53,851 nt of DNA from NCBI GenBank assembly GCA_030148605.1, contig JASBTD010000006.1, positions 1 to 53,851 on the forward strand. Reading direction: 5' to 3'. Below the pieces are notes generated by a model. The model had not been told where the DNA came from. It made no database searches and saw only the letters and a program-made list of their open reading frames with translations. The DNA is from Erythrobacter sp. (GTDB lineage Bacteria; Pseudomonadota; Alphaproteobacteria; Sphingomonadales; Sphingomonadaceae). Positions 1-8,180 of the stretch are shown here, piece after piece. Position 1 is the stretch's first letter. Every line of letters begins with the position of its first letter. The position numbers and the translations under genes are program-made.

Positions 1-157
1 TCTCGGCCGAACGCTCGGCACAGACGAGCTCGATCAGCACCGGGTCGGGGCCGGAGTGGTCGAGGATGGCCTTAGTCAGATCAGCGGTGTTCGCGCCCGC
101 CTCCGCTTCCTTAAGCACGCCAATGATCTGTTCCTCGGTAAACCTTATTCTCTTCAT
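1..157 (-). pseudogene. IS3-family transposase OrfA, N-terminal fragment with foreign tail
   Basis: The minus strand starts ATG at 157 and reads MKRIRFTEEQIIGVLKEAEA followed by GANTADL. This is the standard N-terminal helix-turn-helix of IS3-family (IS407-like) OrfA proteins. In intact elements the next residues are a Cys-Arg-Arg-His-Gly stretch. Here the frame instead continues as TKAILDHSGPDPVLIEL and on to the window edge. The transposase therefore stops being recognisable after about 27 residues, and unrelated coding sequence is joined in frame. The gene runs off the window, so its true end is not visible. The IS assignment of the first 27 residues is firm. The origin of the tail is not recognised. 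Confidence 0.75.
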
Positions 158-227
158 CTTGTCCGTCCGTCCATCTGTCAGGGCCGGAATCTAATCCAAC
201 TTGGAGGAAGATCAGGCGGGTACGTCA
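1..227 (-). mobile_element. terminal part of an IS3-family element
   Basis: The transposase start is preceded by an untranslated leader of about 70 bases, as in IS3-family elements. The likely outer end is near 208-227, where the minus strand reads TGACGTACCCGCCTGATCTT, a plausible terminal inverted repeat beginning TG. The partner end is outside the window, so neither the second inverted repeat nor a target duplication can be checked. The boundary at 227 is an inference. Confidence 0.45.
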
Positions 228-459
228 GTTGCTCAAATCACGTTCAGAGAAGGTTCGTACGGGCCGTGAAGTTGCTCCGTCTCCGGTTCGGGGAAGCTAC
301 CGCAAATCTTACATACGATGCTCGCGGTCGCACCTGGATTGACAGAAGCTGGGCCAAGAGCCCACAGTCTGCATTGCAGATTGTGCACACATCAACGGGG
401 AGTGGTTTCCTGAAAGGAGCGAACCCTTCTCGACAACTATTGCGATGCCCGCGCTTCGC
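228..459. other. intergenic spacer between IS end and lacI-type gene
   Basis: No convincing gene, RNA or terminator is seen. Open frames here lack a ribosome site and recognisable motifs. Together with the IS leader (158-227) this makes about 300 bases without a gene. It is the junction between a mobile element and the sucrose locus. Confidence 0.5.
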
Positions 460-1497
460 TCAAGCAGTTTCGCGAACGACCAGATGAGGGGGAAGGACGA
501 GGCTTTCCGTATCTTCGCCTCCCAATCGCCGTAGCAGCAAGTCCACAAGGCCCTTTGCACCAGCAGCGATATCTTGCCTTACTGTCGTGAGAGGTGGCGC
601 AGTCTGGCTTGAAATCGGAAGGTCGTCGAAGCCGACTACCTTCAACTGGCGCGGCACCTCGATACCGCGCTCCCGAAGTTCTTTGAGGCAGGTGACGGCG
701 ATCGTATCGGTTGCGGCAAAGATTCCGTCGACCCTGCCTTCGATCTGCTGCAAATGCTTTGCGATTTCCTCGCCGGCGCGATCGGGCGAAAGATGCGTTG
801 TAAGCGCTCTGATGGGTACGCCCAATTTCCCGGCGACTTCTTTTGCCCCAGCGAAGCGCGCGGCAAACTCTATCGGTTGGGTATCACCCAGGAACGCGAG
901 GTTCTTTGCGCCCGACGCGATCAGCCTCTCGGCGGCGAGCTTTCCGCCCAAGCGGTTGTCGGAACCGACAACGCAATGCCTCTGGCCCTCCTGATGATTG
1001 CCCCAGACCACCATCGGAAGATAGCCATCTGCAACGTCTTCAATCCTTTCGAACTGGTCAGACTGGCCGATCACGATTACGCCATCGACCATGCCTGAGC
1101 CGATGAACCGGTCGAGCCAATCTTCATCCTGAGCAGGAATGACACGCCTCAGCATGAGATCATACCCCTTCTCGGTCAGTTCGTCTGCCAGATAGCCGAG
1201 CAAGGTCATGAAGAAGGTGTCGGAGATCTGTTGCCTCACGTCATGCCCGAGCGGGATCGCAACGCCGATAACACCTGTTTTCTGTCTCCGCAGCTTGCTT
1301 GCGATCTGGTTCGGGCGGAACCCATGCTCGCGCGCAATCGCCTCGATTTTCTCTCGCGTTTTCGTGTTTACGAGACTGTTCCCGGCAAGCGCCCGCGAAG
1401 CAGTGCCCGGCGAGACACCCGCAATCTTGGCGAGGTCTGCAAGAGTGCGGACTCTGGTCACGCTTTCTTCTTCATCTCGGGTGTTCGTGTCAGCCAT
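460..1497 (-). CDS. LacI-family transcriptional repressor of the sucrose locus
   Basis: The protein of 345 residues has an N-terminal LacI helix-turn-helix at about 18-71, including the classic TLADLAKIAGVSPGTASRAL and the hinge region before GVIGVAIP. A periplasmic-binding-protein-like sensor domain (about 75-340) follows. The length is normal for the family. I prefer ATG at 1497 over TTG at 1500 because a GAGGGG ribosome site lies 6 bases upstream of the ATG. The gene starts 9 bases after the stop of the sugar symporter, so the two are probably one leftward transcript. Its likely targets are the two TTGCAATC-type palindromes in the divergent promoter at 2907-2952, which would give autoregulation and control of the receptor-hydrolase-kinase genes. 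The inducer (sucrose, fructose or a phosphate ester) cannot be read from the sequence. Confidence 0.9.
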   Translation of the reverse strand: MADTNTRDEEESVTRVRTLADLAKIAGVSPGTASRALAGNSLVNTKTREKIEAIAREHGFRPNQIASKLRRQKTGVIGVAIPLGHDVRQQISDTFFMTLLGYLADELTEKGYDLMLRRVIPAQDEDWLDRFIGSGMVDGVIVIGQSDQFERIEDVADGYLPMVVWGNHQEGQRHCVVGSDNRLGGKLAAERLIASGAKNLAFLGDTQPIEFAARFAGAKEVAGKLGVPIRALTTHLSPDRAGEEIAKHLQQIEGRVDGIFAATDTIAVTCLKELRERGIEVPRQLKVVGFDDLPISSQTAPPLTTVRQDIAAGAKGLVDLLLRRLGGEDTESLVLPPHLVVRETA

Positions 1498-1506
1498 CAA
1501 TACCCC

Positions 1507-2841
1507 TCAGCTCGCCAGCGCTTCTTGTTCACGCGGAACCCTGTGGCCCGCGTCTACAAAAAGGGTCGCGATCGCACCAAAGATCATCAGCGCCCCGCCC
1601 AGCATCAATACATTGCGCGGGTCACCGCCCAGCAAGGGGTTGTATATCAGCGGCATGGTCAGTGTCTGGAAAAGCATGGGAATGACGATGAACATGTTGA
1701 AGATACCCATGTAGATCCCGTTGCGTTCCGCCGGAATGGAATCGGCCAGCATCACATAGGTGTTTCCCATCATCCCGGCCCAGCCAATACCAATGCCAAG
1801 CATGAGCGCGAAGAGCGCAGGCGCTGTCTCTACACCGGGGATAAGCACCATGGCTACGCCGGATGCCGTCAGGCAGATTGCGTGCACAAATCGTGCGCCC
1901 AGCTTCGCCACGATCGGGATCAGCATCAGCGCCGCTGCGAACGCGATAAAGTTGTACAGTGCGCCCGCCTGCTGCGTGGTGAGCGTCGCTTCGCGGAACG
2001 CCGCGCTGGACGGATCGGAAGTGTCGTAGATCGAACGACCCACCGCAAAGGTAATGTACTGCCAATATGCGAACATCGCGTACCATTGGCACAACATCGC
2101 AAGCGCGAGCTGGCGCATCGGTTTCGGCATATCGCGGATCGCATCGACGATTTCCGCGAACGTGTCTTTCACCGTCAACGGTTTCTTTTCCAGGACTGCC
2201 CTCTCAACCTCGGTCATTGGCAGTTCGGGAACGCGCCAGACCGACCAGACGATTGTCGAAATCGACAGTATCGCTCCGATGATGAAGGCGATGCGAACGA
2301 TCACCGGGATGCCATTGTCGTCGAGTAAATCCTGGGCGACGAAGGCTGTCAGCAGGGTTGGGGCGAGATAGGACAGCGTCTGAGCCAGCCCAGTAAAAGC
2401 ACTTTGCGTCAGGAAACCGATTGATCTCTGGTCTGGCAAAAGGCGATCTGCAATATAAGCGCGATAAGGCTCCATTGTGATGTTGTTGCCAGCATCAAGG
2501 ATCCAGAGCAGCGACGCGGCCATCCAGAGCGTGGATGAATACGGCATCAAGAACAGGCTTATCGTGCAAATAATTGCGCCGATGAGGAAATAGGGTGTCC
2601 GTCGCCCGAAACGCGTGTTGGTGCGATCACTCATCGCCCCTACAATCGGCTGGATAATAAGGCCGGTCATGGGGCCCGCAAGCCAGAGGAGCGGCATGGT
2701 CGCTTCGTCGGCACCGAGAAATCCGTAGATCGGCCCCATATTGGCCTGTTGCAGTCCGAAACTGAATTGCAGGCCAAAGAAGCCGATGTTCATTTCGATG
2801 ATTCGCAGCAAAGAAAGCCGTGGTTTTACCGCGGTTTGCAT
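1507..2841 (-). CDS. GPH/SLC45-type sugar (sucrose)/H+ symporter, MFS superfamily
   Basis: The 444-residue protein has about twelve hydrophobic segments. It carries the motif GAMSDRTNTRFGRRTPY at about 68-84, typical of the glycoside-pentoside-hexuronide and plant/animal sucrose transporter (SLC45) branch. It would import a disaccharide, probably sucrose, across the inner membrane by proton symport. The start ATG at 2841 has a GAGAGGA ribosome site on the minus strand. It is the first gene of the leftward transcript with the LacI regulator. It lies opposite the TonB-dependent receptor, which would supply the same sugar to the periplasm. Substrate is inferred from the neighbouring GH68 enzyme and fructokinase; maltose cannot be excluded from the transporter alone. 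Confidence 0.85.
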   Translation of the reverse strand: MQTAVKPRLSLLRIIEMNIGFFGLQFSFGLQQANMGPIYGFLGADEATMPLLWLAGPMTGLIIQPIVGAMSDRTNTRFGRRTPYFLIGAIICTISLFLMPYSSTLWMAASLLWILDAGNNITMEPYRAYIADRLLPDQRSIGFLTQSAFTGLAQTLSYLAPTLLTAFVAQDLLDDNGIPVIVRIAFIIGAILSISTIVWSVWRVPELPMTEVERAVLEKKPLTVKDTFAEIVDAIRDMPKPMRQLALAMLCQWYAMFAYWQYITFAVGRSIYDTSDPSSAAFREATLTTQQAGALYNFIAFAAALMLIPIVAKLGARFVHAICLTASGVAMVLIPGVETAPALFALMLGIGIGWAGMMGNTYVMLADSIPAERNGIYMGIFNMFIVIPMLFQTLTMPLIYNPLLGGDPRNVLMLGGALMIFGAIATLFVDAGHRVPREQEALAS

Positions 2842-2906
2842 AATCTCAAGTCCTCTCGCTCGCCGTTATGTTGCCGGCGTTGTGGCACTTGCGTGACACA
2901 GGTTGC

Positions 2907-2934
2907 GCAAAATTGCAATCGTTTGCAATTTTGC
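2907..2934. promoter_or_regulatory. LacI-type operator 1 (28-bp near-perfect palindrome)
   Basis: The core is TTGCAATCGTTTGCAA (2913-2928) centred on CG, the usual centre of LacI-family operators. The symmetry continues outward to GCAAAA and TTTTGC, so 28 bases form a palindrome with one mismatched pair. It sits between the divergent symporter and receptor genes and 79 bases upstream of the receptor start. Confidence 0.8.
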
Positions 2935-2936
2935 TG

Positions 2937-2952
2937 TTGCAATCGATTGCAA
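2937..2952. promoter_or_regulatory. LacI-type operator 2 (perfect 16-bp palindrome)
   Basis: TTGCAATCGATTGCAA is a perfect palindrome with a central CG. Its centre lies 24 bp from the centre of operator 1. The shared half-site TTGCAATC suggests both bind the same regulator, most likely the LacI-family protein encoded at 460-1497. Confidence 0.8.
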
Positions 2953-3011
2953 TCGAGTTATCCCATACAGCGAATCGCGCAGGATGGTGCGAACAAATAG
3001 GAGAGTTTGCC

Positions 3012-5465
3012 ATGAAGTTTTGTCACGCCTTGGCCTTCGGCGTCGCGCTGAGCGCCTTTTCCACCCCCGCTTTCGCGCAGGATCAGGAAGCTGGTTCTGA
3101 TGAAGTTACTGACGAAGGCAACGAGATTATCGTTACAGCCGTTGCGCGCGGCCAGAACCGGCTTGAGAGCTCGGTCTCGGTCAGCACGGTCGGAGCCGAA
3201 CAGATTGCCGATCTTGCTCCGCCTTCCTCCGCAGACCTCATTCGCCAGATTCCGGGTATTCGCTCGGAAGCATCCGGTGGTGAAGGTAATGCCAACATTG
3301 CCGTGCGCGGCCTGCCCGTTTCAACCGGCGGTGCACGGTATATCCAGTTGCAGGAAGACGGACTGCCCGTTCTCGAGTTTGGCGACATCATCTTTGGCAA
3401 CGCCGACAACTTCCTTCGTGCGGACCGCAATGTCGCGCGGGTCGAGGCGGTTCGCGGTGGCTCGGCATCCACATTCGCCTCGAACGCCCCGGGTGGTGTG
3501 ATCAACTTTATCTCGAAGACTGGCCAGCGCGAAGGCGGTGCGATCCACGGTACTATCGGTCTCGACTTCGAGACCTACCGTGTTGATTTCGATTATGGCG
3601 CGCCGATCGCCGAAGACCTCTACTTCCATGTCGGTGGGTTCTATCGCACCGGCGAGGGGCCGCGCGACATTGGCTACAATGGCTACGACGGCGGTCAGAT
3701 CAAGGCCAACATCACGAAAGAATTTGATGGTGGATATGTTCGTTTCCACGGCAAGTTCCTTGACGACAGTACGCCAACAATCCTGCCGCAACCGGTCTCC
3801 GTCGGTGGCACAGATAGCGACCCTGACTATAACGCGATCCCCGGCTTCGATCCGCGCACGGACTCGCTCTACAGCCCGTTCATCACAACGATCACGACCC
3901 TCGACGGCGGCAACAATCCGACGACCTATAATTTCCGTGATGGCCTTTCGGTCGAATCGCAGGCGTTTGGCGTTGAAGCCGAAGTGGACGTTGGCTCGGG
4001 TTGGACGCTGACCAACCGCTTCCGTTACGCCAACAATTCAGGCAGCTTCGTTTCGCCCTTCCCGGCAGGGGCAGGCGCAGCTCAGGATATTGCCGAAGGT
4101 ATCGGTGGTGCAGGGTCGAGCATCGTCTTCGCAACCGGCCCGAACACCGGAGCGACCGCAGACGCAGCCAGTATCGGTGGCAATGGCTTGCTGGCAAATA
4201 TCGTGAACTTCAACGTCCGGTTGAATAGTCTCGATAACGTCACCAACGATTTCCGCATCACCAAGGATTTCGACTTTGGCGGCGGTTCGGCAACATTCAC
4301 ATCTGGCTTCTATCTGTCGCGTCAGGATGTTGACACCGACTGGCTCTGGACTTCGCACGTCCAGACTGTTCAGGGTGATGGACAATCCGTGCTTGTGGAC
4401 ATTGTCGATGCAGACGGAAACACAGTCACTCAGAACGGTGTCGTCGGTTTTGGTGCCAGTTTCTTCGGCAATTGCTGCCGCCGCAATTACGATGTGGCTT
4501 ACAGCACCTATGCCCCGTTCGCATCGCTCGCCCTTGAGTTCGACCGTCTGACGCTCGATGCCAGCATCCGCTATGACTATGGCGATGCCAATGGCACGAT
4601 CACCGGCGATGGCCCTACCATCGATTTCGATTTCGATAATGACGGCAACATCAGCCCCGCCGAAGCGCAGACCAGCATTCTTCCGCTCGGCAGCCCAAGC
4701 CCGGTTAATTATGACTTCGACTATTTCTCGTGGTCGCTTGGCGCAAACTATCTGCTGACTTACGATCTGGGCATTTTCGCCCGTTATAGCCAGGGTGGGC
4801 GCCACACTGCTGACCGCAGCCTGTTCTCACCAGCGGTCAGCACCGTCGACGGCGGACTTCCCGGCGGCGATGACGGGGTGATCGCAGACGTTACCCAGCT
4901 GGAACTGGGCCTGAAGTACCAGGGAAGCGGACTGTCGATCTACGCCACCGGCTTCTACGCCGAAACGAGCGAAACCAATGTCGAAATCGCGCCACTGGTT
5001 CTGACCGACACAGAATACGAGGCCTATGGTATCGAGCTTGAGGGTTCGTACTCAACCGGACCGTTCACGTTGAGCGCCGGTGCAACCTGGACCGATGCCG
5101 AAATCAAGGACTCGCTCAACACAGCGGTCATCGGCAACACACCGCGTCGTCAGGCCGATTTCGTCTATCAGGCGACGGCTCAATATGACGACGGGTTCTT
5201 CAAGGCGGGCGCCAATCTGATTGGCACCACGGACAGCTTCACGCAGGATAACAACCAGCTCAAGCTCCCTGCATATGCGCAGGTCAATGCGTATCTCGCT
5301 GTTCGCCCAGTCGACCGGGTCGAAGTGGCGCTCAATGCCACCAACCTGTTCAACAGCGAAGGTTACACCGAGGCAGAAGAAGGATCGATCCCGGCCAACG
5401 GCATCGTACGGGCGCGTTCAATCGCAGGCCGCACGATCGCTGCGTCGGTACGTTTCGAATTCTGA
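3012..5465 (+). CDS. TonB-dependent outer-membrane receptor, sucrose locus
   Basis: The start ATG at 3012 has AGGAGA seven bases upstream and gives 817 residues. A longer open frame begins at 2868 but crosses both operators. Residues 1-22 are a signal peptide ending AFA before Gln23. A TonB box EIIVTA follows at 38-43. The plug domain holds the conserved LIRQIPGIR and AVRGG motifs. The C-terminus RFEF ends with the terminal Phe expected of outer-membrane barrels. Residues 540-551 (DFDNDGNISPAE) match a canonical 12-residue EF-hand calcium loop, in what should be an extracellular loop or adjacent insert. Position in the locus suggests uptake of sucrose or fructo-oligosaccharides. The family alone does not prove substrate. 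Confidence 0.9.
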   Translation: MKFCHALAFGVALSAFSTPAFAQDQEAGSDEVTDEGNEIIVTAVARGQNRLESSVSVSTVGAEQIADLAPPSSADLIRQIPGIRSEASGGEGNANIAVRGLPVSTGGARYIQLQEDGLPVLEFGDIIFGNADNFLRADRNVARVEAVRGGSASTFASNAPGGVINFISKTGQREGGAIHGTIGLDFETYRVDFDYGAPIAEDLYFHVGGFYRTGEGPRDIGYNGYDGGQIKANITKEFDGGYVRFHGKFLDDSTPTILPQPVSVGGTDSDPDYNAIPGFDPRTDSLYSPFITTITTLDGGNNPTTYNFRDGLSVESQAFGVEAEVDVGSGWTLTNRFRYANNSGSFVSPFPAGAGAAQDIAEGIGGAGSSIVFATGPNTGATADAASIGGNGLLANIVNFNVRLNSLDNVTNDFRITKDFDFGGGSATFTSGFYLSRQDVDTDWLWTSHVQTVQGDGQSVLVDIVDADGNTVTQNGVVGFGASFFGNCCRRNYDVAYSTYAPFASLALEFDRLTLDASIRYDYGDANGTITGDGPTIDFDFDNDGNISPAEAQTSILPLGSPSPVNYDFDYFSWSLGANYLLTYDLGIFARYSQGGRHTADRSLFSPAVSTVDGGLPGGDDGVIADVTQLELGLKYQGSGLSIYATGFYAETSETNVEIAPLVLTDTEYEAYGIELEGSYSTGPFTLSAGATWTDAEIKDSLNTAVIGNTPRRQADFVYQATAQYDDGFFKAGANLIGTTDSFTQDNNQLKLPAYAQVNAYLAVRPVDRVEVALNATNLFNSEGYTEAEEGSIPANGIVRARSIAGRTIAASVRFEF

Positions 5466-5477
5466 TACGATGGATAG

Positions 5478-5520
5478 GGGCCGACCAAGTATTATGCCGC
5501 TGGTCGGCCCTTACCTTTTC
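5478..5520 (+). terminator. terminator-like hairpin between receptor and GH68 gene
   Basis: A 10-bp perfect stem (5478-5487 with 5501-5510, GGGCCGACCA/TGGTCGGCCC) has a 13-base loop and is followed by a T-rich tract. It lies 12 bases after the receptor stop and ends about 25 bases before the GH68 start. It probably terminates or attenuates transcription, so that less hydrolase/kinase mRNA is made than receptor mRNA. No obvious second promoter is seen in the short gap. Confidence 0.7.
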
Positions 5521-5544
5521 CAAAGATTTGCTTAGGGTGTCGGC

Positions 5545-6660
5545 ATGACGACTGCCTGGACTGCTGACTGTGTGCGCAAGATCGATGCCTCACACATTCC
5601 GCGCATTCCAATCATCAAAGAGGATGTTCCCAGAACCCTCGATACTGGACGCGTCTATTGGGATATGTGGCCGATTCAGGATCGGGACGGCTTTGTAGCG
5701 TCAATCCGCGGGCGCGAACTGTGGATGGCCCTGTCCGCTCCTGATCGCGGCGATCCCGGCCTGCGCCACTTCGAGGCTAAAATTCGCCTTATCGAGCGGC
5801 AGTCAGGAAATTGGATCGATCTCGGCGATGCGTTGCCCCATTTCGCCGTAGATTATGAGCGTGAGTGGGCGGGTTCTGCGGTCACAGATGGCGAAGGCGT
5901 GACCCTTTATTTCACGGCCGCAGGGACCGATCAGCGTTCTGGAGGCTACCAACAGCGCCTCGTTGAATCTCATGCAATTATCGGTCCCGATGGGCTGCCA
6001 GACGGATGGAACGAGCCCTGCGGCTCAATCAAGGAATTTGCGCCCGAATATATGCTGGCAGACGCGCACGAAGGGGAGGCAGGCAAGATCAAGGCGTTCC
6101 GTGATCCGGCCTATTTTCGCGATCCTGCCGACGGGCAAGAGTATTTGATCTTCACTGCATCTCTTGCCGGTGCAGGCAGCGAATACAACGGCGCGGTCGG
6201 TATTGCCCGGTTGACCGACGATGGGTGGAAGTTGTTGCCACCTTTGATCCATGCCGACGGTGTCAACAACGAGCTGGAACGAGCGCATGTCGTCTACCAC
6301 AAAGGTTTCTACTACGCGTTTTGGGCAACCCAGAGTTCGACATTCGCACCTGACTTTAGCCACGCGCCAAACGGACTGTATGGCATGGTTTCCGACAGCT
6401 TGTTGGGTGAATACCGTCCCCTCAACGGAACGGGCCTGGTGCTCGCCAATCCCGATGTCGAACCTCTTCAAAGCTACAGCTGGTTCGTCACACGCGAGCT
6501 TCTTGTCTCAAGCTTTGTCGATTTCCATGGACTTCAGGGCCAGCAAGTCCCCGAAGATGTTGCCGAGGCCAACCAATATTTCGGAGGTGTGCCTGCACCG
6601 CTCCTTAAGCTCGTGATTGATGGGGATCGCTGCGAGCTGGCGGAGCCAGCGTTCGCATGA
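5545..6660 (+). CDS. GH68 family beta-fructofuranosidase/levansucrase-like enzyme
   Basis: This 371-residue protein carries the three GH68 active-site blocks. The nucleophile Asp40 is in YWDMWPIQ (38-45), the transition-state stabiliser Asp187 is in the FRDP motif, and the acid/base Glu245 is in ELERAHV, with the conserved Glu two residues before it. EWAGSA at 107-112 contains the serine that contacts the nucleophile. GH68 enzymes split sucrose and transfer or hydrolyse the fructosyl group. There is no N-terminal signal peptide, so the enzyme is probably cytoplasmic and acts as a sucrase rather than a secreted levan maker. Some Zymomonas GH68 enzymes, however, leave the cell without a classical signal. 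The stop overlaps the fructokinase start by four bases (ATGA). Confidence 0.9.
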   Translation: MTTAWTADCVRKIDASHIPRIPIIKEDVPRTLDTGRVYWDMWPIQDRDGFVASIRGRELWMALSAPDRGDPGLRHFEAKIRLIERQSGNWIDLGDALPHFAVDYEREWAGSAVTDGEGVTLYFTAAGTDQRSGGYQQRLVESHAIIGPDGLPDGWNEPCGSIKEFAPEYMLADAHEGEAGKIKAFRDPAYFRDPADGQEYLIFTASLAGAGSEYNGAVGIARLTDDGWKLLPPLIHADGVNNELERAHVVYHKGFYYAFWATQSSTFAPDFSHAPNGLYGMVSDSLLGEYRPLNGTGLVLANPDVEPLQSYSWFVTRELLVSSFVDFHGLQGQQVPEDVAEANQYFGGVPAPLLKLVIDGDRCELAEPAFA

Positions 6661-7532
6661 ACTCCGTAACACAGTCCTTGTTGGGTGGTGTCGAGGCTGG
6701 GGGAACCAAGTTCGTGCTTGCTGTCGGCCATTCACCAACCGAGATCGTCGCGCAGCATGAGATACCTACACGCGATCCCGACACTACGCTGGCTCAGGCA
6801 TGCGAGTGGCTGGAGCATCAGGGTGCGATCAGAGCGATTGGAATCGCCAGCTTTGGTCCCGTCGAACTTGATCGTTCATCGCCGCTTTGGGGTCACATTA
6901 CCAACACCCCCAAGCTAGGTTGGACGAATTGCGATGTGGCCGGGTACTTTGCCGAGCGATTCAAGGTGCCAATCGGCTTCGATACGGATGTGAACGGAGC
7001 CGCGCTCGCCGAATACAGTCATGGCGCAGGTCAAACCGCCGCATCGCTGGCTTACATTACCGTGGGTACAGGTATCGGCGGAGGCCTGGTGCTCGGCGGA
7101 AAGGCTGTGCATGGAGCTGCGCATCCGGAGATGGGACATATCTTCCCACGCCGTCATCCCCGAGATCCTCATTTCGAAGGAATCTGCCCGCATCATGGAG
7201 ATTGCCTGGAAGGATTGGCGAGCGGTCCCGCTATCAAGGCGCGTTGGGGGAAGTCTCTATCCGAACTGCCAACGGATCACGTCGCGCATGAGATTATAGC
7301 CGATTATCTGGCGCAGCTTGCTCTATCGCTCATCGCCATGACTTCGGTCGAAATTATCGTCTTGGGCGGGGGTGTCATGAAAACCGAAGGATTGCTTGGG
7401 CGCGTTCGGCAAAGAACATCGGAACTGGGTGCAGGATATTTTCCAGGTGGGTTGAAGCACAAGATAGTCGCTCCAGGCTTTGGCGGCCATGCAGGTCTGG
7501 CAGGAGCGTTAATGCTCGCGTTCTTCCAATAA
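6657..7532 (+). CDS. scrK: ROK-family fructokinase
   Basis: The 291-residue protein phosphorylates fructose to fructose 6-phosphate. The N-terminal phosphate loop GGVEAGGTKFVLAVG lies at 10-24. The zinc-site segment has the GH-(x)n-ICPHHGDCLEGLASGPAI order. This strongly resembles the ScrK/YdhR branch of the ROK family, including the ARWG that follows. The ATG overlaps the GH68 stop by four bases, which implies translational coupling. It provides the second step of sucrose breakdown; the glucose half would need a separate glucokinase not seen here. Fructokinase is favoured over mannokinase because of the adjoining GH68 gene. Confidence 0.88.
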   Translation: MNSVTQSLLGGVEAGGTKFVLAVGHSPTEIVAQHEIPTRDPDTTLAQACEWLEHQGAIRAIGIASFGPVELDRSSPLWGHITNTPKLGWTNCDVAGYFAERFKVPIGFDTDVNGAALAEYSHGAGQTAASLAYITVGTGIGGGLVLGGKAVHGAAHPEMGHIFPRRHPRDPHFEGICPHHGDCLEGLASGPAIKARWGKSLSELPTDHVAHEIIADYLAQLALSLIAMTSVEIIVLGGGVMKTEGLLGRVRQRTSELGAGYFPGGLKHKIVAPGFGGHAGLAGALMLAFFQ

Positions 7533-7696
7533 TGTCCGGTTTTAGGGTTCCTGTGCCGCCTATACAACGTCCGAAATTAAGACGGAAGCCATTCTCCGCG
7601 AAACTCGCTTCTGTTAGCAGTTTGCGATCTGCGATCTGTAAAAATAACTCTATATCATATAGATAATTGGCGATGCAGGCCTAGTTGCCGAGCTTG

Positions 7697-8167
7697 CTAA
7701 ATAGCAGGCCCTACAATTTCTCCGAACTGCTCCTGCGTCAACACGCGCTGGGCGCGTTGAAGGAAGGCGTTTGTCCATTTCGGCCCGGCTGACAGCAAGC
7801 GCGCCATTTCTTCACGCGCGGCAGGTTTTGCAAGCACAAGTGGTGCGAGCTCGGCCAAATCCTCTTCTGAACCGGCCAAGGCCCAGATTGCCGCAAGCCT
7901 TCGGGCGGCTTCGCGGTCATCGCCCGCGCTGAGCGCCAGCCGAAGCATCGTCTCTTGCGCTTGCCGATCGCGCCAGCCGCGCCGCGCGGATTGCTGGATC
8001 GTGACGAGGCCTGCACTCGTATCGCCCGCTTTTGCTCGTGCGGCTGCGAGCAGAGACAAATGCTCTGCCGGAACGGGGCGGCGTTGGACGAGCTTGCGGG
8101 CCTGAGCCAGTGCCTTTTCAGCTGGCCCGATATCGTTCAACCATATGCTGGACATGGGATTGGCCAC
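7697..8167 (-). CDS. TPR-like protein, probably the C-terminal remnant of a larger protein
   Basis: The frame encodes about 156 residues of alanine-rich paired helices that look like tetratricopeptide or HEAT-type repeats (AEHLSLLAAARAKAGDT, RDRQAQETMLRLALSAGDD). There is no signal peptide or start-proximal hydrophobic segment. The start is uncertain: GTG at 8167 or ATG at 8155, neither with a strong ribosome site. It follows the wecB-like gene by 13 bases in the same direction. Short length and abrupt start suggest a truncated TPR protein from an exopolysaccharide cluster. Function is not assigned. Confidence 0.5.
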   Translation of the reverse strand: MANPMSSIWLNDIGPAEKALAQARKLVQRRPVPAEHLSLLAAARAKAGDTSAGLVTIQQSARRGWRDRQAQETMLRLALSAGDDREAARRLAAIWALAGSEEDLAELAPLVLAKPAAREEMARLLSAGPKWTNAFLQRAQRVLTQEQFGEIVGPAI

Positions 8168-8180
8168 GGCGGTGTTCGTT

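Noticed and set aside
1231..2328. Long open frame antisense to the symporter and regulator genes
   Set aside because: Arg/His-rich translation with no motif or ribosome site; explained as a shadow of high-GC coding sequence.
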